Positions 36,273-47,335 of a stretch of 64,000 bases of DNA are shown piece after piece; position 1 is the stretch's first letter, and every line of letters starts with the position of its first letter. Source of the stretch: Paracoccus everestensis (GTDB lineage: Bacteria > Pseudomonadota > Alphaproteobacteria > Rhodobacterales > Rhodobacteraceae); contig NZ_CP090836.1 of the NCBI RefSeq assembly GCF_021491915.1, positions 1,164,501 to 1,228,500 of the forward strand. Reading direction: 5' to 3'. Both the position numbers and the translations under genes were made by a program. The notes under the pieces were generated by a model. It was not told the origin of the DNA, searched no databases, and saw only the letters and a list, made by a program, of their open reading frames with translations.

Positions 36273-37327
36273 GAGCGTATTGCGGCTTTCCCGATTCAGG
36301 ATACCCCTGTGGCTTGATCTGTGATTCCCTGCCTGCATGACAGGTGGAGGGATGATATGGGCAGACCGCATCCTATGGCGCTCCGAGAGCGCGTTGTGGC
36401 GTTTGTGGAGGAAGGGAACTCGCACCGTTCAGCCGCTGCGCGGTTCCGGGTTTCGGTGAAGTTCGTCAACGACATGGTGATCCTGAAGCGCGAGACGGGC
36501 GGGTTAGCTCCGCGTGCCCAAGGCCATGGTGGTGGTCATGGCAAATTGGTTGGTGTGGGGGACTGGATCACCGCGCGCATGAAGGCGAAGCCCGATCTGA
36601 CGCTGAACGACCTGGTCGGCGAACTTGCGGATCATCACGGCATCGCCATTCACCGTGTCTCGGTTTGGCGGTTTTTGCGCGGTCTCGGGCTGACACACAA
36701 AAAAAGACCTGCAAGCCCTCGAGCAGAAGCGGCCTGAGATCCGGCAGGCACGCCATATCTGGATCACACGACGCCAACCGTTCATGCGCAGCGCGTTGAC
36801 GCGCCTTGGTTTCATCGACGAGACGTCGCTGAAGACGAACATGGCCAAGACCACCGGATGGTCTCCAAAAGGCGCGCGCCTTGTCGACCATGCGCCCTTC
36901 GGCCACTGGAACACCCAGACCTTCATCGCCGCCCTGCGCCATGACCGGCTGGATGCGCCCTGGGTGATCGACGGTGCCATGAACCGCGAACTGTTCGAGC
37001 TCTATGTCGAAACCCAACTGGCCCCGACACTGCGACCCGGCGATGTGATCATTCTGGATAACCTGTCATCGCACAAGAGTCCCAAGGCAGCGGCGACTAT
37101 GAGCGCCGTTGGCGCGTGGTTCTTGTTCTTGCCTCCCTACAGTCCGGATCTGAACCCGATCGAGATGGCCTTCGCAAAGCTCAAGGCCCTGATCCGGAGA
37201 GCCGCCGCGCGAACCTACGAGGCTCTCTGGCACGCCGTTGGGCAGGTCTGCGATCTTTTCACCGATGAGGAATGCTACAATTTCTTCAAAGCCGCCGGAT
37301 ATGAAACCGATTAGACGCAACGCGCTC
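36273..37327 (+). mobile_element. IS630-family insertion sequence, 1055 bp
   Basis: Terminal inverted repeats: left GAGCGTATTGCGGCT at 36273, right (reversed) GAGCGCGTTGCGTCT ending at 37327, about 12 of 15 matching. A TA duplication flanks it (36271-36272 and 37328-37329), as IS630 elements produce. Two overlapping transposase frames fill it. Confidence 0.92.
36357..37314 (+). CDS. IS630-family transposase in two frames (orfA/orfB)
   Basis: OrfA (36357-36737) holds two helix-turn-helix units (RAAARFRVSVKFVNDMV-like and IHRVSVWRFLRGLGLTHKK). The catalytic half (in frame through 37314) has Asp in FIDETSLKTNM, Asp in VIILDNLSSHKS and Glu in PPYSPDLNPIEMAF. The frames meet at a run of seven A at 36699-36705; with six A the two would be one continuous 318-codon reading frame. 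Production of full transposase therefore needs slippage or +1 frameshifting, or this copy carries a 1-base insertion. ATG 36357 follows GGAGGG. Confidence 0.87.
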
Positions 37328-37813
37328 TAGCGCGCCTGTGGTGCTGTGCAGTTCGGCAGCCAGTTCGGCCACCGTCCGGTCCGATCCAAGCCGCTGCCCC
37401 GCAAGCGCCAGGAACTGGTCGATCAGCGTGGGATCGAGACAGGTACGCGGCTGGGGCGGCATGGCATCGTGGTCCCAGGTGAAGTCGTGCAGGGGCAAAA
37501 GGCGCAGCGCCTGGTGGCCCCTGACGGGACGGTCTTGGCACAGGGCGGGGTGCATGGAAGCCGGGGTCTGGGCGGGCAAGACAGGCTCTGACCCAGGATC
37601 ATTGGCAACAGGAACCAGGGCCTCAGGGATGAAGGGGGCGTTTGCGCCGCGGTCCGGCCCCTTCTGTCCAGCACGAATCTGGCTGGGAGAAAAGGGAAAG
37701 CCATCCCACCGGGAATGTTCGAACGCCGACATGAAACCCGCCTGACACAATAACAGATAAGCGGATTATTGCCGAAAACTAAGCGGCACTCAACCATAAG
37801 ATGTGAAATCACT

Positions 37814-38674
37814 CTATGCGCGTGTGTCTGGACCTGCTGCAAATGCCTGCCAGTCCTTCATCCGCCCCCGAAACCAGATGCGCTGCGCTTTGGCATATTG
37901 CCGGGTGGCGATGATGGCGCGTTCCGCCGCAGACGGCAGGTCGATCTCTCCTCTCAGATACGCGACCAGATCCGGCGCCCCGATGGCCCGCGCCCATTGT
38001 TGTGCCGGATCCCAACGGGGCAGCATGGCCCGAACCTCATCCATCGCGCCCTGCTGCATCATCAGGTGAAAGCGATGTGCGATCCTGTCGGCCAGCCAGT
38101 CCCGGTCCGCCGTAACCAGGACGCGTTGCGCAGCAGCAGGCGCGATGAGGGGCGGCGGAGTGTCGGCCTGCCAGTCGGCAAGGCCCCGCCCGGTCGCGGT
38201 CAGAACCTCCCACGCACGCTGGACGCGGGCGGGGTTCAGCGTGTCAATGCGTGCGCGGGTCGCCGGGTCAAGGTCGGCCACCATCCGGTCAAGTCCGCCT
38301 TCCGCCGCCAACCGCGCGTCGCCCTCGGCCCGGATCGCGGCGGGAGTTGGCGGGACAGGGGCAAGACCCTGCGTCAGTGCCGTCAGATACAGCCCCGTGC
38401 CGCCCACGACGATCAGCCGGCGGTCCAGCAGGTCCGCGATGTCGCGCAGCCAGTCGCCCACGGAATAGGGTGTGCCCGGTTCGACATGGCCATACAGCGC
38501 ATGGGGGGCAGCCGCCTCCTCATCGGCCGAGGGGCGTGCGGTCAGCACCCTCCAGCAGGACCAGACCTGCAATGCGTCGGCATTCACGATCAGCCCGCCC
38601 TGCGCTTGCGCGACCGCCAAGGCCAATGCGGACTTGCCGCTGGCCGTCGGGCCTGCGATCAGCAGATGGCGCAT
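37814..38674 (-). CDS. miaA: tRNA dimethylallyltransferase
   Basis: A 286-residue enzyme that prenylates A37 of tRNAs reading UNN codons. P-loop GPTASGKSA at 8-16, VNADALQVW where most MiaA have D-S-x-[21 protein letters not shown] at 89-97, and the C-terminal [14 protein letters not shown]. The ATG at 38674 puts the P-loop at its usual place. Divergent from pyrH (120 bp). Confidence 0.94.
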   Translation of the reverse strand: MRHLLIAGPTASGKSALALAVAQAQGGLIVNADALQVWSCWRVLTARPSADEEAAAPHALYGHVEPGTPYSVGDWLRDIADLLDRRLIVVGGTGLYLTALTQGLAPVPPTPAAIRAEGDARLAAEGGLDRMVADLDPATRARIDTLNPARVQRAWEVLTATGRGLADWQADTPPPLIAPAAAQRVLVTADRDWLADRIAHRFHLMMQQGAMDEVRAMLPRWDPAQQWARAIGAPDLVAYLRGEIDLPSAAERAIIATRQYAKAQRIWFRGRMKDWQAFAAGPDTRA

Positions 38675-38794
38675 GGGGTCGATCTGGTCCGGGCGGATCA
38701 CGGCTGTTCGGCTTTCGGGCGGTTGAACAAGCCCGCCTTTTGCGACATTTTGCGCCGCGATGAAAGCTACCGGCGCTGACACGAAGGAATCGAC

Positions 38795-39529
38795 ATGAAC
38801 GATCATGGGGGCGGCGCGCCCGCGCAATACGGCAGGGTAATGCTGAAAATCTCGGGCGAGGCGCTGATGGGCGATCAGGGCTATGGCCTGCACCCCCCGA
38901 CCGTCGCGCGCATCGCCAACGAGGTCGAATCGGTCCAGGCGATGGGGGTCGAGGTCTGCATGGTGATCGGCGGCGGCAATATCTTCCGCGGGTTGCAAGG
39001 CAGCGCCCAGGGGATGGAACGCACGACCGCCGACTATATGGGAATGCTGGCAACTGTGATGAACGCGCTTGCGATGCAATCCGCGCTGGAAGCCAAGGGC
39101 CTGCACTGCCGCGTGATCAGCGCCATCCGAATGGACGAGGTGTGCGAGCCCTACATCCGCCGCCGCGCCATCAGGCACCTGGAGAAAAAGCGCATCGTGA
39201 TCTTTGCGGCAGGAACCGGAAACCCGTATTTCACCACCGATACGGCCGCCACCCTGCGCGCGAACGAGATGAACTGCGAGGCGATCTTCAAGGGCACGAA
39301 GGTCGATGGCGTTTACGACAAGGATCCGGCAAAGCACGGCGACGCAAAGCGTTACGACCATGTCAGCTATGACGAGGTGCTGCAAAAGCATTTGGGCGTG
39401 ATGGACGCATCCGCCATCGCGCTTGCCCGGGACAACCGTTTGCCCATCATCGTCTTTTCGCTGGACGAACCGGGCGGCTTCCGCGGTATTCTGGAAGGGC
39501 GGGGCACCTATACGCGGGTGCACAACTAG
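38795..39529 (+). CDS. pyrH: UMP kinase
   Basis: A 244-residue amino-acid-kinase-fold UMP kinase. N-terminal [25 protein letters not shown] (phosphate-binding), [14 protein letters not shown] and [11 protein letters not shown] are diagnostic. GAAGGAA precedes the ATG. First gene of the pyrH-frr-uppS-cdsA-dxr-rseP-bamA-ompH run; rpsB and tsf, which often come before it, are absent here. Confidence 0.97.
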   Translation: MNDHGGGAPAQYGRVMLKISGEALMGDQGYGLHPPTVARIANEVESVQAMGVEVCMVIGGGNIFRGLQGSAQGMERTTADYMGMLATVMNALAMQSALEAKGLHCRVISAIRMDEVCEPYIRRRAIRHLEKKRIVIFAAGTGNPYFTTDTAATLRANEMNCEAIFKGTKVDGVYDKDPAKHGDAKRYDHVSYDEVLQKHLGVMDASAIALARDNRLPIIVFSLDEPGGFRGILEGRGTYTRVHN

Positions 39530-39645
39530 AACCGTTCCAGGTCGATGCCGACCGGCAAGGGCTTGCCCGAACACGGGGCAAAGTCTTTGCCAAGGTTTGC
39601 ATCTGTGGTTACAAGCAATCGAAATTCAATACAAAGGCGGTTCCC

Positions 39646-40209
39646 ATGGCAGAGGATATCGAAATCGACATCGACGATCTGGAACGGCGGATGAAAGGCG
39701 CGATGGAAAGCCTGCGCCAGGAATTTTCCAGCCTGCGCACGGGCCGGGCCTCTGCATCCATGGTGGAACCCGTGCAGGTTGACGCCTATGGCCAGATGAC
39801 GCCGATCAACCAGCTGGGCACCGTCAACGTCCCCGAACCGCGCATGGTCACAATCAACGTCTGGGACAAGGGCATGGTCGGCAAGGTCGAAAAGGCCATC
39901 CGTGAATCCGGCCTGGGGATCAACCCACAGTTGAATGGCACCATCATCATGCTGCCGATCCCCGAACTGAACGAGGAACGCCGCCGCGAACTGACCAAGG
40001 TCGCCGCCCAATATGCCGAAAGCGCCCGCGTCGCGATCCGCAACGTGCGGCGCGACGGCATGGACCAGATCAAGAAGGGCAAGGCCAACGGTATGCCCGA
40101 GGACGACCAGAAGTTCTGGGAAACCGCCGTGCAAGAGCTGACCGACAAGATGATCGCGAATGTCGATCAGGCGCTTGAAGGCAAGCAAGCCGAAATCATG
40201 CAGGTCTGA
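39646..40209 (+). CDS. frr: Ribosome recycling factor
   Basis: A 187-residue RRF. Diagnostic stretches: [14 protein letters not shown], the [14 protein letters not shown] domain-II strand, and [15 protein letters not shown]. The gene follows pyrH by 116 bp, a gap that contains a possible promoter (TTGCCA at 39587, 17-nt spacer, TACAAG at 39610). Nine bases from uppS. Confidence 0.97.
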   Translation: MAEDIEIDIDDLERRMKGAMESLRQEFSSLRTGRASASMVEPVQVDAYGQMTPINQLGTVNVPEPRMVTINVWDKGMVGKVEKAIRESGLGINPQLNGTIIMLPIPELNEERRRELTKVAAQYAESARVAIRNVRRDGMDQIKKGKANGMPEDDQKFWETAVQELTDKMIANVDQALEGKQAEIMQV

Positions 40210-40218
40210 GGAACGACC

Positions 40219-40949
<731 letters not shown>

Positions 40950-40953
<4 letters not shown>

Positions 40954-41795
40954 AGGCGCGGCGCATCAGCGCGCTGAAGCCCCCGCCGGGCAAATGGGCA
41001 GACCTGTCGCGCCGCGTCGCCTCGACGCTGGTGCTGCTGGGCATCGGCATCATGCTGGCGGTGGCAACGGGGATCTGGCTGCGGTTGGCGATGGCGTTGA
41101 TTTCCGCGGTGACCTTTTGGGAACTGGCGGCCATGACGGGATGGCGGCATCCGCGCCTGCACCCCGGTATCTTCGGCGCCTGGCGGCCTTTCGCCCTGGC
41201 CGTCATTGCCTTCATGTCGCAGTTCGTGGCGCAGATGTTCGACCATCCCGCCGCCATCCTGGCGCTGCTGTTTCCGTTGGTCGCGGGCCTGCCAGGTGCC
41301 GCGACGCGGGACCGCTGGACCTATGCGATCTTCGGACTGGCGATCATGCTGGTGGCATACGGGCTGGTGGGGTTCCGCGAAACCTATGGGCTGAACTTCG
41401 TGCTGTGGCTGATGGGGATCGTGATCATCTCGGACACGGCGGGGTATTTCTTTGGCCGGATGATCGGCGGGCCGAAGTTCTGGCCGTCGCTCAGCCCCAA
41501 GAAGACATGGTCGGGCACCATAGCGGGGTGGATCGGCGCACTTTTGCTGGGCGTGCTGCTGTGGCGGCTGGGGCGCGGCGATGTCTCATTGATCTGGTGT
41601 TCGCCCATCGTCTGCCTTGCGGGGCAAATGGGCGACATCGCCGAAAGCTGGCTCAAGCGGCGGGCCGGGGTCAAGGACAGTTCCAACCTGATCCCCGGCC
41701 ATGGTGGCTTCATGGACCGCTTCGATGCGGTGACGGGGGCGGTGCTGGCCACGATGCTGATCGGGTTGTTGACGGCGCTGCCGGCGGTGAACTGA
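40950..41795 (+). CDS. cdsA: Phosphatidate cytidylyltransferase
   Basis: A 281-residue polytopic membrane enzyme making CDP-diacylglycerol. The C-terminal signature (RAGVKDSSNLIPGHGGFMDRFD, split across a loop) and GQMGDIAESWLKR are clear; six or more hydrophobic helices precede them. ATG 40950 overlaps the uppS stop, so longer readings are discarded. Confidence 0.95.
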
Positions 41796-41798
41796 CGG

Positions 41799-42956
41799 AT
41801 GCGGCGGATTTCGATCTTCGGGGCCACCGGGTCCGTGGGCGCGAACGGCGTGGACCTGATCCGTCGCGCGGGCGGTCCAGAGGCCTATCACACGGTCGCG
41901 CTGACCGGCGGGCGCAACATCCCCTGCCTGGCGCAGATGGCGCGGGATTTGCGGGCCGAGGTAGCCGTGACCGCACATCCGGAACTGCTGGACGACCTGC
42001 GCGATGCCCTGGCGGGCAGCGCGGTCCAGGCAGCAGCCGGGCCGCAGGCCATGGTCGAGGCAGCAGCGCGCCCGGCTGATTGGGTGCTGTCGGCAATCGT
42101 TGGCGCGGCGGGGCTGGCGCCGGGGCTGACCGCACTTGCGCAAGGGCGCATTCTGGCGCTTGCCAACAAGGAATCCTTGGTCTGTGCCGGGCCGTTGCTG
42201 CGTGGTGCTGCCAAGGTCAGCGGCGCCCGCATCCTGCCGGTCGATTCGGAACATTCCGCCATTTTTCAGGCGCTTGGGGCAGATAACCTGGAATCCGTCA
42301 AGGATGTGACCATTACCGCATCGGGCGGTGCCTTTCGCGACTGGCCGCTGGAACGGCTGGCGGCGGCCACCGTGGCCGAGGCGTCGACCCACCCCAACTG
42401 GGCCATGGGACAGCGGATCACCATCGACAGCGCATCCATGTTCAACAAGGCGATGGAAGTCATCGAGGCAAAGGAATTCTTCGGCCTGCGACCCGACCAG
42501 ATCACCGTTCTGGTCCACCCTGAATCCATCATCCATGCCATGGTCAGCCACGTGGACGGGGGCACGATCGCGCATCTAGGCGCCCCCGATATGCGCCACG
42601 CCATCGGCTATGCGCTGCACTGGCCCCATCGCGCGCCCTTGCCGGTTGCCGCCTTGGATCTGGCGGCACTTGGAAGCCTGACCTTCCGCCCCCCCGATGA
42701 GGCCCGCTGGCCCGCCCTTCGCCTCGCGCGCGAGGTGATGGCGGCAGGCGGCATGGCGGGCGCGGTCTTCAACGCGGCCAAGGAACAGGCGCTTGACGAT
42801 TTCATCGCCGGGCGGATCGGGTTCACGGCCATGGCACCTCGCGTGGAAATGACCTTGCAGGGGCTGTCCGGCCGGGATGGCTTCGGCGATGATCCCGGCG
42901 ATTTGGAAACCGTCCTTCATTGGGACTGCGAAGCACGCAAGGAAGCCGCCGCATGA
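41799..42956 (+). CDS. dxr: 1-deoxy-D-xylulose-5-phosphate reductoisomerase
   Basis: A 385-residue enzyme, the committing step of the MEP isoprenoid pathway. NADPH motif FGATGSVG near 7-14, LANKESLVCAG, metal/substrate motif PVDSEHSAIFQ and the flexible-loop TITASGGAFRDW are present. Feeds uppS two genes upstream. ATGA overlap with rseP. Confidence 0.96.
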   Translation: MRRISIFGATGSVGANGVDLIRRAGGPEAYHTVALTGGRNIPCLAQMARDLRAEVAVTAHPELLDDLRDALAGSAVQAAAGPQAMVEAAARPADWVLSAIVGAAGLAPGLTALAQGRILALANKESLVCAGPLLRGAAKVSGARILPVDSEHSAIFQALGADNLESVKDVTITASGGAFRDWPLERLAAATVAEASTHPNWAMGQRITIDSASMFNKAMEVIEAKEFFGLRPDQITVLVHPESIIHAMVSHVDGGTIAHLGAPDMRHAIGYALHWPHRAPLPVAALDLAALGSLTFRPPDEARWPALRLAREVMAAGGMAGAVFNAAKEQALDDFIAGRIGFTAMAPRVEMTLQGLSGRDGFGDDPGDLETVLHWDCEARKEAAA

Positions 42957-44284
42957 GTGACCTGATTCCGCAATTCGGCGGCACGCTGTGGACGCTGGCG
43001 GCGTTCTTCGTGGCCCTTGCGGTGATCGTCACCGTGCATGAATTCGGCCATTACTATATCGGCAGGCTGTCCGGCATCCGGGCCGAGGTCTTCTCGGTCG
43101 GGTTCGGCCCGCGGCTTCTTTCGCGCCGCGACCGGCGGGGAACGCTGTGGCAGTTGGCCGCGATCCCGCTGGGGGGCTATGTCCGTTTTCTGGGCGATGC
43201 CAATGCGGCTAGCGCGGGGACGGGCCGGCCCGTCGATCCGGCGCTGCGCCGGCAGACGCTGACCGGCGCGCCGCTGTGGGCGCGGTTTGCCACCCTGCTG
43301 GCCGGGCCGGTGTTCAACTTTGTCCTGTCGATCCTGATCTTTGGCGGCTTTGCCATGTTCCAGGGTCTGCCGACCGAGGAGCCGCAGGTCGGCACGATTG
43401 CCGAGGCACCGCCCGGCACCGTCAACGACCTGCAGCCGGGCGACCGGATCCTTGCCCTGGGCGGCCAGCCCGTCGAGACGTGGCGCGACATCGGCCGCGT
43501 CGCGGAAACGCTGCCCGTCGCCAGCCATCAGGATTGGCACGTCCTGCGCGACGGAGCCGAGGTCACGGTACGCGGCCCCGACCCGATGCCGGCCCGGATC
43601 AGCGGGGTCGCCCCCCGCAGCGCGGCGGCTGATGCCGGATTGCAAGCGGGGGACGTGGTCCTGGCCATAGACAGCCAGCCCGTCAGCCGATTTACCCAGA
43701 TGCGCCAGGCAGTCGAGGCGGCCGAGGGGCAGCCCCTGGTCCTGCAAGTCTGGCGTCCGGGCACGGGCATCGCCGACTATACCCTGGTCCCGAAGATGCA
43801 GGATCTGCCCGCCGAGGCGGGCGGCTATGAACGTCGCTGGCTGATCGGCGTGACGGGGGGCGAAAGCTTCTTTTCCCCTGCGACCCGCAGCGCCGGGCCG
43901 CTGGAATCGCTGTGGCTGGGCACGCTTCAGACCTGGGGGATCATCACATCATCCTTGTCGGGGATGTGGGCGATGATCTCGGGGCAGATCGACAGTTGCA
44001 ACCTCGGCGGCGCGATCAGCATTGCGGAAAGCACCGGGCAGGCGGCAAGCGCCGGGGGCGGCAATTTCCTGTGGTGGATCGCGGTGCTGTCGGCGGCCAT
44101 CGGTTTCCTGAACCTGCTGCCGATCCCCGTCCTGGATGGCGGGCATCTGATGTTTTATGCCTGGGAAGCCGTCACAGGCCGCCCGCCCTCGGACAAGGCG
44201 CTGAATCTGCTGACCGCCATCGGCATGGCGGCGGTGCTGTCGCTGATGATTTTCGGCCTCAGCAACGATCTTTTCTGTCCCTAG
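42953..44284 (+). CDS. rseP: RIP metalloprotease RseP, site-2 protease family
   Basis: A 443-residue M50 intramembrane protease. Zinc ligands His29, Glu30 (base) and His33 lie in VHEFGH; the third ligand is in LDGGH near the C-terminus. Two PDZ-like units sit between (VNDLQPGDRILALGGQPV and ADAGLQAGDVVLAIDSQPV). It cleaves anti-sigma factors or signal-peptide remnants in relatives. Coupled to dxr; bamA follows by 105 bp. Confidence 0.95.
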   Translation: MSDLIPQFGGTLWTLAAFFVALAVIVTVHEFGHYYIGRLSGIRAEVFSVGFGPRLLSRRDRRGTLWQLAAIPLGGYVRFLGDANAASAGTGRPVDPALRRQTLTGAPLWARFATLLAGPVFNFVLSILIFGGFAMFQGLPTEEPQVGTIAEAPPGTVNDLQPGDRILALGGQPVETWRDIGRVAETLPVASHQDWHVLRDGAEVTVRGPDPMPARISGVAPRSAAADAGLQAGDVVLAIDSQPVSRFTQMRQAVEAAEGQPLVLQVWRPGTGIADYTLVPKMQDLPAEAGGYERRWLIGVTGGESFFSPATRSAGPLESLWLGTLQTWGIITSSLSGMWAMISGQIDSCNLGGAISIAESTGQAASAGGGNFLWWIAVLSAAIGFLNLLPIPVLDGGHLMFYAWEAVTGRPPSDKALNLLTAIGMAAVLSLMIFGLSNDLFCP

Positions 44285-44389
44285 GGCGCGATGCGCTTTT
44301 GACAGGGCAGGTGGTTTGATGCACAAGCTTGACGCAAAAGAAGGCGCCGCAAGCAGCGCCAATGCAGGCTGACGACAAGAGGGGCAGCA

Positions 44390-46702
44390 ATGACACGGAA
44401 ACTGGGCAGGGGCGCGGTCGCCCTGGTGACGGCCTTGACGATTGCGACCCCGGCGGCGCTGATCCCCGGCGCAGCGGCGGCCTATGTCTTCAACGACGTG
44501 CGGATCGAAGGGTCGTCGCGGGTCGAACCGGCCACCGTGCTGTCCTATGCCAATATTGCGCGCGGCCAGGACGTTTCGGCAGGGGAGTTGAACGACGCCC
44601 TGCAGCGATTGCAAAATTCCGGCCTGTTCGAAACGGTCGAGATCGTGCCGCAGGGCAATGTCCTGGTGATCCGGGTCAGCGAATACCCGACGATCAACCA
44701 GATCAGCTTCGAGGGCAACCGCCGCATCAAGGACGAGCAACTGGCCGAGATCGTGCAAAGCGCGTCCCGCCGGGTTTATCAGCCCAGCCAGGCCATCCAG
44801 GACGCCAACAACATCGCCCAGGCCTATGCCGCGCAGGGCCGTCTGGCCGCCCGCGTCGATCCGCGCATCATCCGCCGCAGCGACAACCGTGTCGATCTGG
44901 TCTTCGAGGTCCGCGAAGGCAACGTCACTGAAATCGAGCGCATCGGCTTTACCGGCAACCGCGCCTTCAGCGACCGCCGTCTGCGCAACGTGCTGGACAC
45001 CAAGCAGGCGGGCATCCTGCGCACCTTTATCCGCCGCGACACGTTCGCGCCGGAACGGCTGCAGCTGGATGAACAACTGCTGACCGATTTCTATCGTTCG
45101 CGCGGTTATGCCGACTTCCGGGTTCAGGCGGTTGCGCCTGAACTGGCGCGCGAACGCGACGCCTTCTACATCACCTTCAACATTCAGGAAGGCCCGCGTT
45201 ACCGCTTTGCCCAGGTCAACACCGTGTCCGAGATACCGGGCGTCGATGCAGGGGCCTTTGCCGCGCAGAATCGGGTGGGTCGGGGCGATGTGTACAACCC
45301 CGCCGCCATCGACAACACCATCCGGCGGATGGAGACCATCGCGATCCAGCAAGGTCTGAACTTCGTCAACATCGAACCCAGGGTAACGCGCAATCCGCAG
45401 AACCAGACGCTGGATCTGACATTCGCCATCACCCGTGGCCCGCGCGTCTTCGTCGAACGCATCGACATCGAGGGCAACACGACCACGCTGGACCAAGTGA
45501 TCCGCCGCCAGTTCAACACGGTCGAGGGCGACCCCTTCAGCCCGCGCGAAATCCGCAATGCCGCCGAACGCATTCGCGCGCTTGGCTATTTCAGCGACGC
45601 GCAGGTCGAAAGCCGCCCCGGCAGCAGTGATGAACAGGTGATCGTCGATGTGAACGTCGAGGAACAACCGACCGGGTCGCTGTCCTTTGGCGCGTCCTAT
45701 GGCGTGGCCTCGGGCGTAGGCCTGAACGCGTCCTTGCAGGAAAACAATTTCCTGGGACGGGGCCAGACGGTCGGCCTGTCGATCTCGACCGCCGATGGCG
45801 ACCAATCTTCGTCCCTGACCTTTATCGAGCCGTATTTTCTGGGCCGTGACCTGCGGTTTGGCTTCAACACCTATTACAATGTCACCGAAAGCCTGAATTC
45901 GGACTATAATACCCGGTCGGTAGGGGTTCGCCCGTCCATCGAGTTTCCGGTCTCGGAGAATGGGCGTCTGGAACTGCGCTATCGCCTGTCCAAGGAAACC
46001 TTGGGCGGGGTCGAGGAAGACAGTTCCGAACTGCTCCAGGCCGAGGAAGGGCAGCGCGTCACCTCGGCGCTTGGCTACAGCTATCTGTGGGACACGCGCA
46101 TCACCGGGCTGGATCCGCTGACCAGCTACAAGCTGCGTTTTTCGCAGGATTTTGCGGGTCTTGGCGGGGACACGAAAAGCGTGACGACCTCGGCGCTTGC
46201 CGGGGTGGAAAGCAACGCCTGGCGCGAAGAAGTGACCCTGCGCGCCGAGTTCGAGGTTGGCGCGATCTATTCCTATAGCGACTATTCCACCTGGATTCTG
46301 GACCGTTATCGCAACGGCACCCGAATCCGAGGCTTTGAACCCAACGGCCTTGGCCCCCGCGATCTTGCAGCCGAGAACGAGGACGGCCTGGGCGGCAACT
46401 ATTTCTGGGCGGTCCGCACCGAAGCACAATTCCCTGTGGGACTTCCGGAAGAATACGGCATTTCCGGCGGCCTGTTTGCCGATGTAGGCTCGATCTGGGG
46501 GCTGGATAACACCAGCTATGAAATTGACGGAAAGCCGCCTGTCACAATCGACGATTCGATGAACATCCGCGCATCAATCGGCGCGTCGCTGTTCTGGACC
46601 ACGCCCATCGGCCCGTTGCGGTTCAACTTCTCGAAAGCGATCAAGCAGGAAGACTATGACGAGGAGCAGAACTTCGACCTGACCATCTCGACGCGGTTCT
46701 GA
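44390..46702 (+). CDS. bamA: Outer membrane protein assembly factor BamA
   Basis: A 770-residue Omp85 protein. A signal peptide (cut after AAA near residue 26) is followed by five POTRA repeats (the first starting YVFNDVRIEGSSRVEP, later ones with IGFTGNRAFSD and VERIDIEGN) to about residue 420. The 16-strand barrel follows, with VRGF-like RIRGFEPNGLG and a terminal aromatic Phe (LTISTRF), the Bam recognition end. AGAGGGG precedes the ATG. Overlaps ompH (TGATG). Confidence 0.96.
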   Translation: MTRKLGRGAVALVTALTIATPAALIPGAAAAYVFNDVRIEGSSRVEPATVLSYANIARGQDVSAGELNDALQRLQNSGLFETVEIVPQGNVLVIRVSEYPTINQISFEGNRRIKDEQLAEIVQSASRRVYQPSQAIQDANNIAQAYAAQGRLAARVDPRIIRRSDNRVDLVFEVREGNVTEIERIGFTGNRAFSDRRLRNVLDTKQAGILRTFIRRDTFAPERLQLDEQLLTDFYRSRGYADFRVQAVAPELARERDAFYITFNIQEGPRYRFAQVNTVSEIPGVDAGAFAAQNRVGRGDVYNPAAIDNTIRRMETIAIQQGLNFVNIEPRVTRNPQNQTLDLTFAITRGPRVFVERIDIEGNTTTLDQVIRRQFNTVEGDPFSPREIRNAAERIRALGYFSDAQVESRPGSSDEQVIVDVNVEEQPTGSLSFGASYGVASGVGLNASLQENNFLGRGQTVGLSISTADGDQSSSLTFIEPYFLGRDLRFGFNTYYNVTESLNSDYNTRSVGVRPSIEFPVSENGRLELRYRLSKETLGGVEEDSSELLQAEEGQRVTSALGYSYLWDTRITGLDPLTSYKLRFSQDFAGLGGDTKSVTTSALAGVESNAWREEVTLRAEFEVGAIYSYSDYSTWILDRYRNGTRIRGFEPNGLGPRDLAAENEDGLGGNYFWAVRTEAQFPVGLPEEYGISGGLFADVGSIWGLDNTSYEIDGKPPVTIDDSMNIRASIGASLFWTTPIGPLRFNFSKAIKQEDYDEEQNFDLTISTRF

Positions 46703-47334
46703 TGGTGCTGTTGCGGCGGCTTGCGGTCTGCGCGCTGGTCCTGCCGGGGCAGGTCCAAGCGCAGCAGGCCCCGGGCGATGTTGTTCCGGTTCCGCCGGAA
46801 CTGCCATCTCGCACGATCCAGACGCCCGACGACGCCGCACCCGTGGCAGGCTCGCCGATCCTGACGGTGGATCAGGATCTGCTGTTTACCTTGTCCGAGT
46901 GGGGCAAGCGCACGCAGCGTGTTCTGGACGAGGAAGGGGGCAAGATCGAGGCCGAAAACGAGCGTCTGGCAGCCCAGCTTTCCGCCGAGGAAGCGACCTT
47001 GACCGAACAGCGCGGCACCCTGGATCCGGCCGAGTTCCGCAGGCTGGCCGAAGCTTTCGATACCCGTGCGACCGAGGTCCGCCGCCAGCGTGCGCAGGTT
47101 GTCCAGGATCTGAACGCCTGGGCCGAGGCTGATCGTGCCGCCTTTTATCGCGCCGCGCTGCCCCAAATGGGCGAAATGATGCAGGAACGTGGCGCCGTGG
47201 CGGTTCTGGACCGGCGCACGGTCTTTGTGTCCATGGACGCCATCGACATGACGCAGGCCCTGGTGATGCGCCTGAACGAAAATCCGGGCGACGGGTCGGG
47301 GACCGTCCCGATGCCGGAGCTGGACGGGAAATAG
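46702..47334 (+). CDS. OmpH/Skp-family periplasmic chaperone
   Basis: A 210-residue exported protein: signal peptide to about residue 21 (VQAQQA), then a Skp-like fold with ILTVDQDLLF, a long coiled-coil prong (EEGGKIEAENERLAAQLSAEEATL... RRQRAQVVQDLN) and AVAVLDRRTVFVS. It carries unfolded outer membrane proteins to Bam; coupling to bamA supports this. Confidence 0.9.
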   Translation: MVLLRRLAVCALVLPGQVQAQQAPGDVVPVPPELPSRTIQTPDDAAPVAGSPILTVDQDLLFTLSEWGKRTQRVLDEEGGKIEAENERLAAQLSAEEATLTEQRGTLDPAEFRRLAEAFDTRATEVRRQRAQVVQDLNAWAEADRAAFYRAALPQMGEMMQERGAVAVLDRRTVFVSMDAIDMTQALVMRLNENPGDGSGTVPMPELDGK

Positions 47335-47335
47335 G

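Larger units (their letters stand above)
36058..37732 (-). pseudogene. AraC-type regulator gene split by an IS630-family element
   Basis: N-terminal part: ATG 37732 down to 37330 (ends HSTTGAL). C-terminal part: 36272 to 36058, bearing the AraC helix-turn-helix (RAAALLRGTNRPTLHIAADLGYSSHGHFIRAF). Deleting the element and one TA copy rebuilds 618 nt, an open 205-residue frame reading HSTTGALDQACMVARG across the joint. The N-terminal 110 residues are Pro-rich and unlike a known sensor domain. The regulator is inactivated in this strain. Confidence 0.9.

Noticed and set aside
43949..46429. An 826-codon minus-strand frame opposite bamA
   Set aside because: Antisense of the POTRA/barrel coding sequence; composition is that of a reverse-strand shadow.
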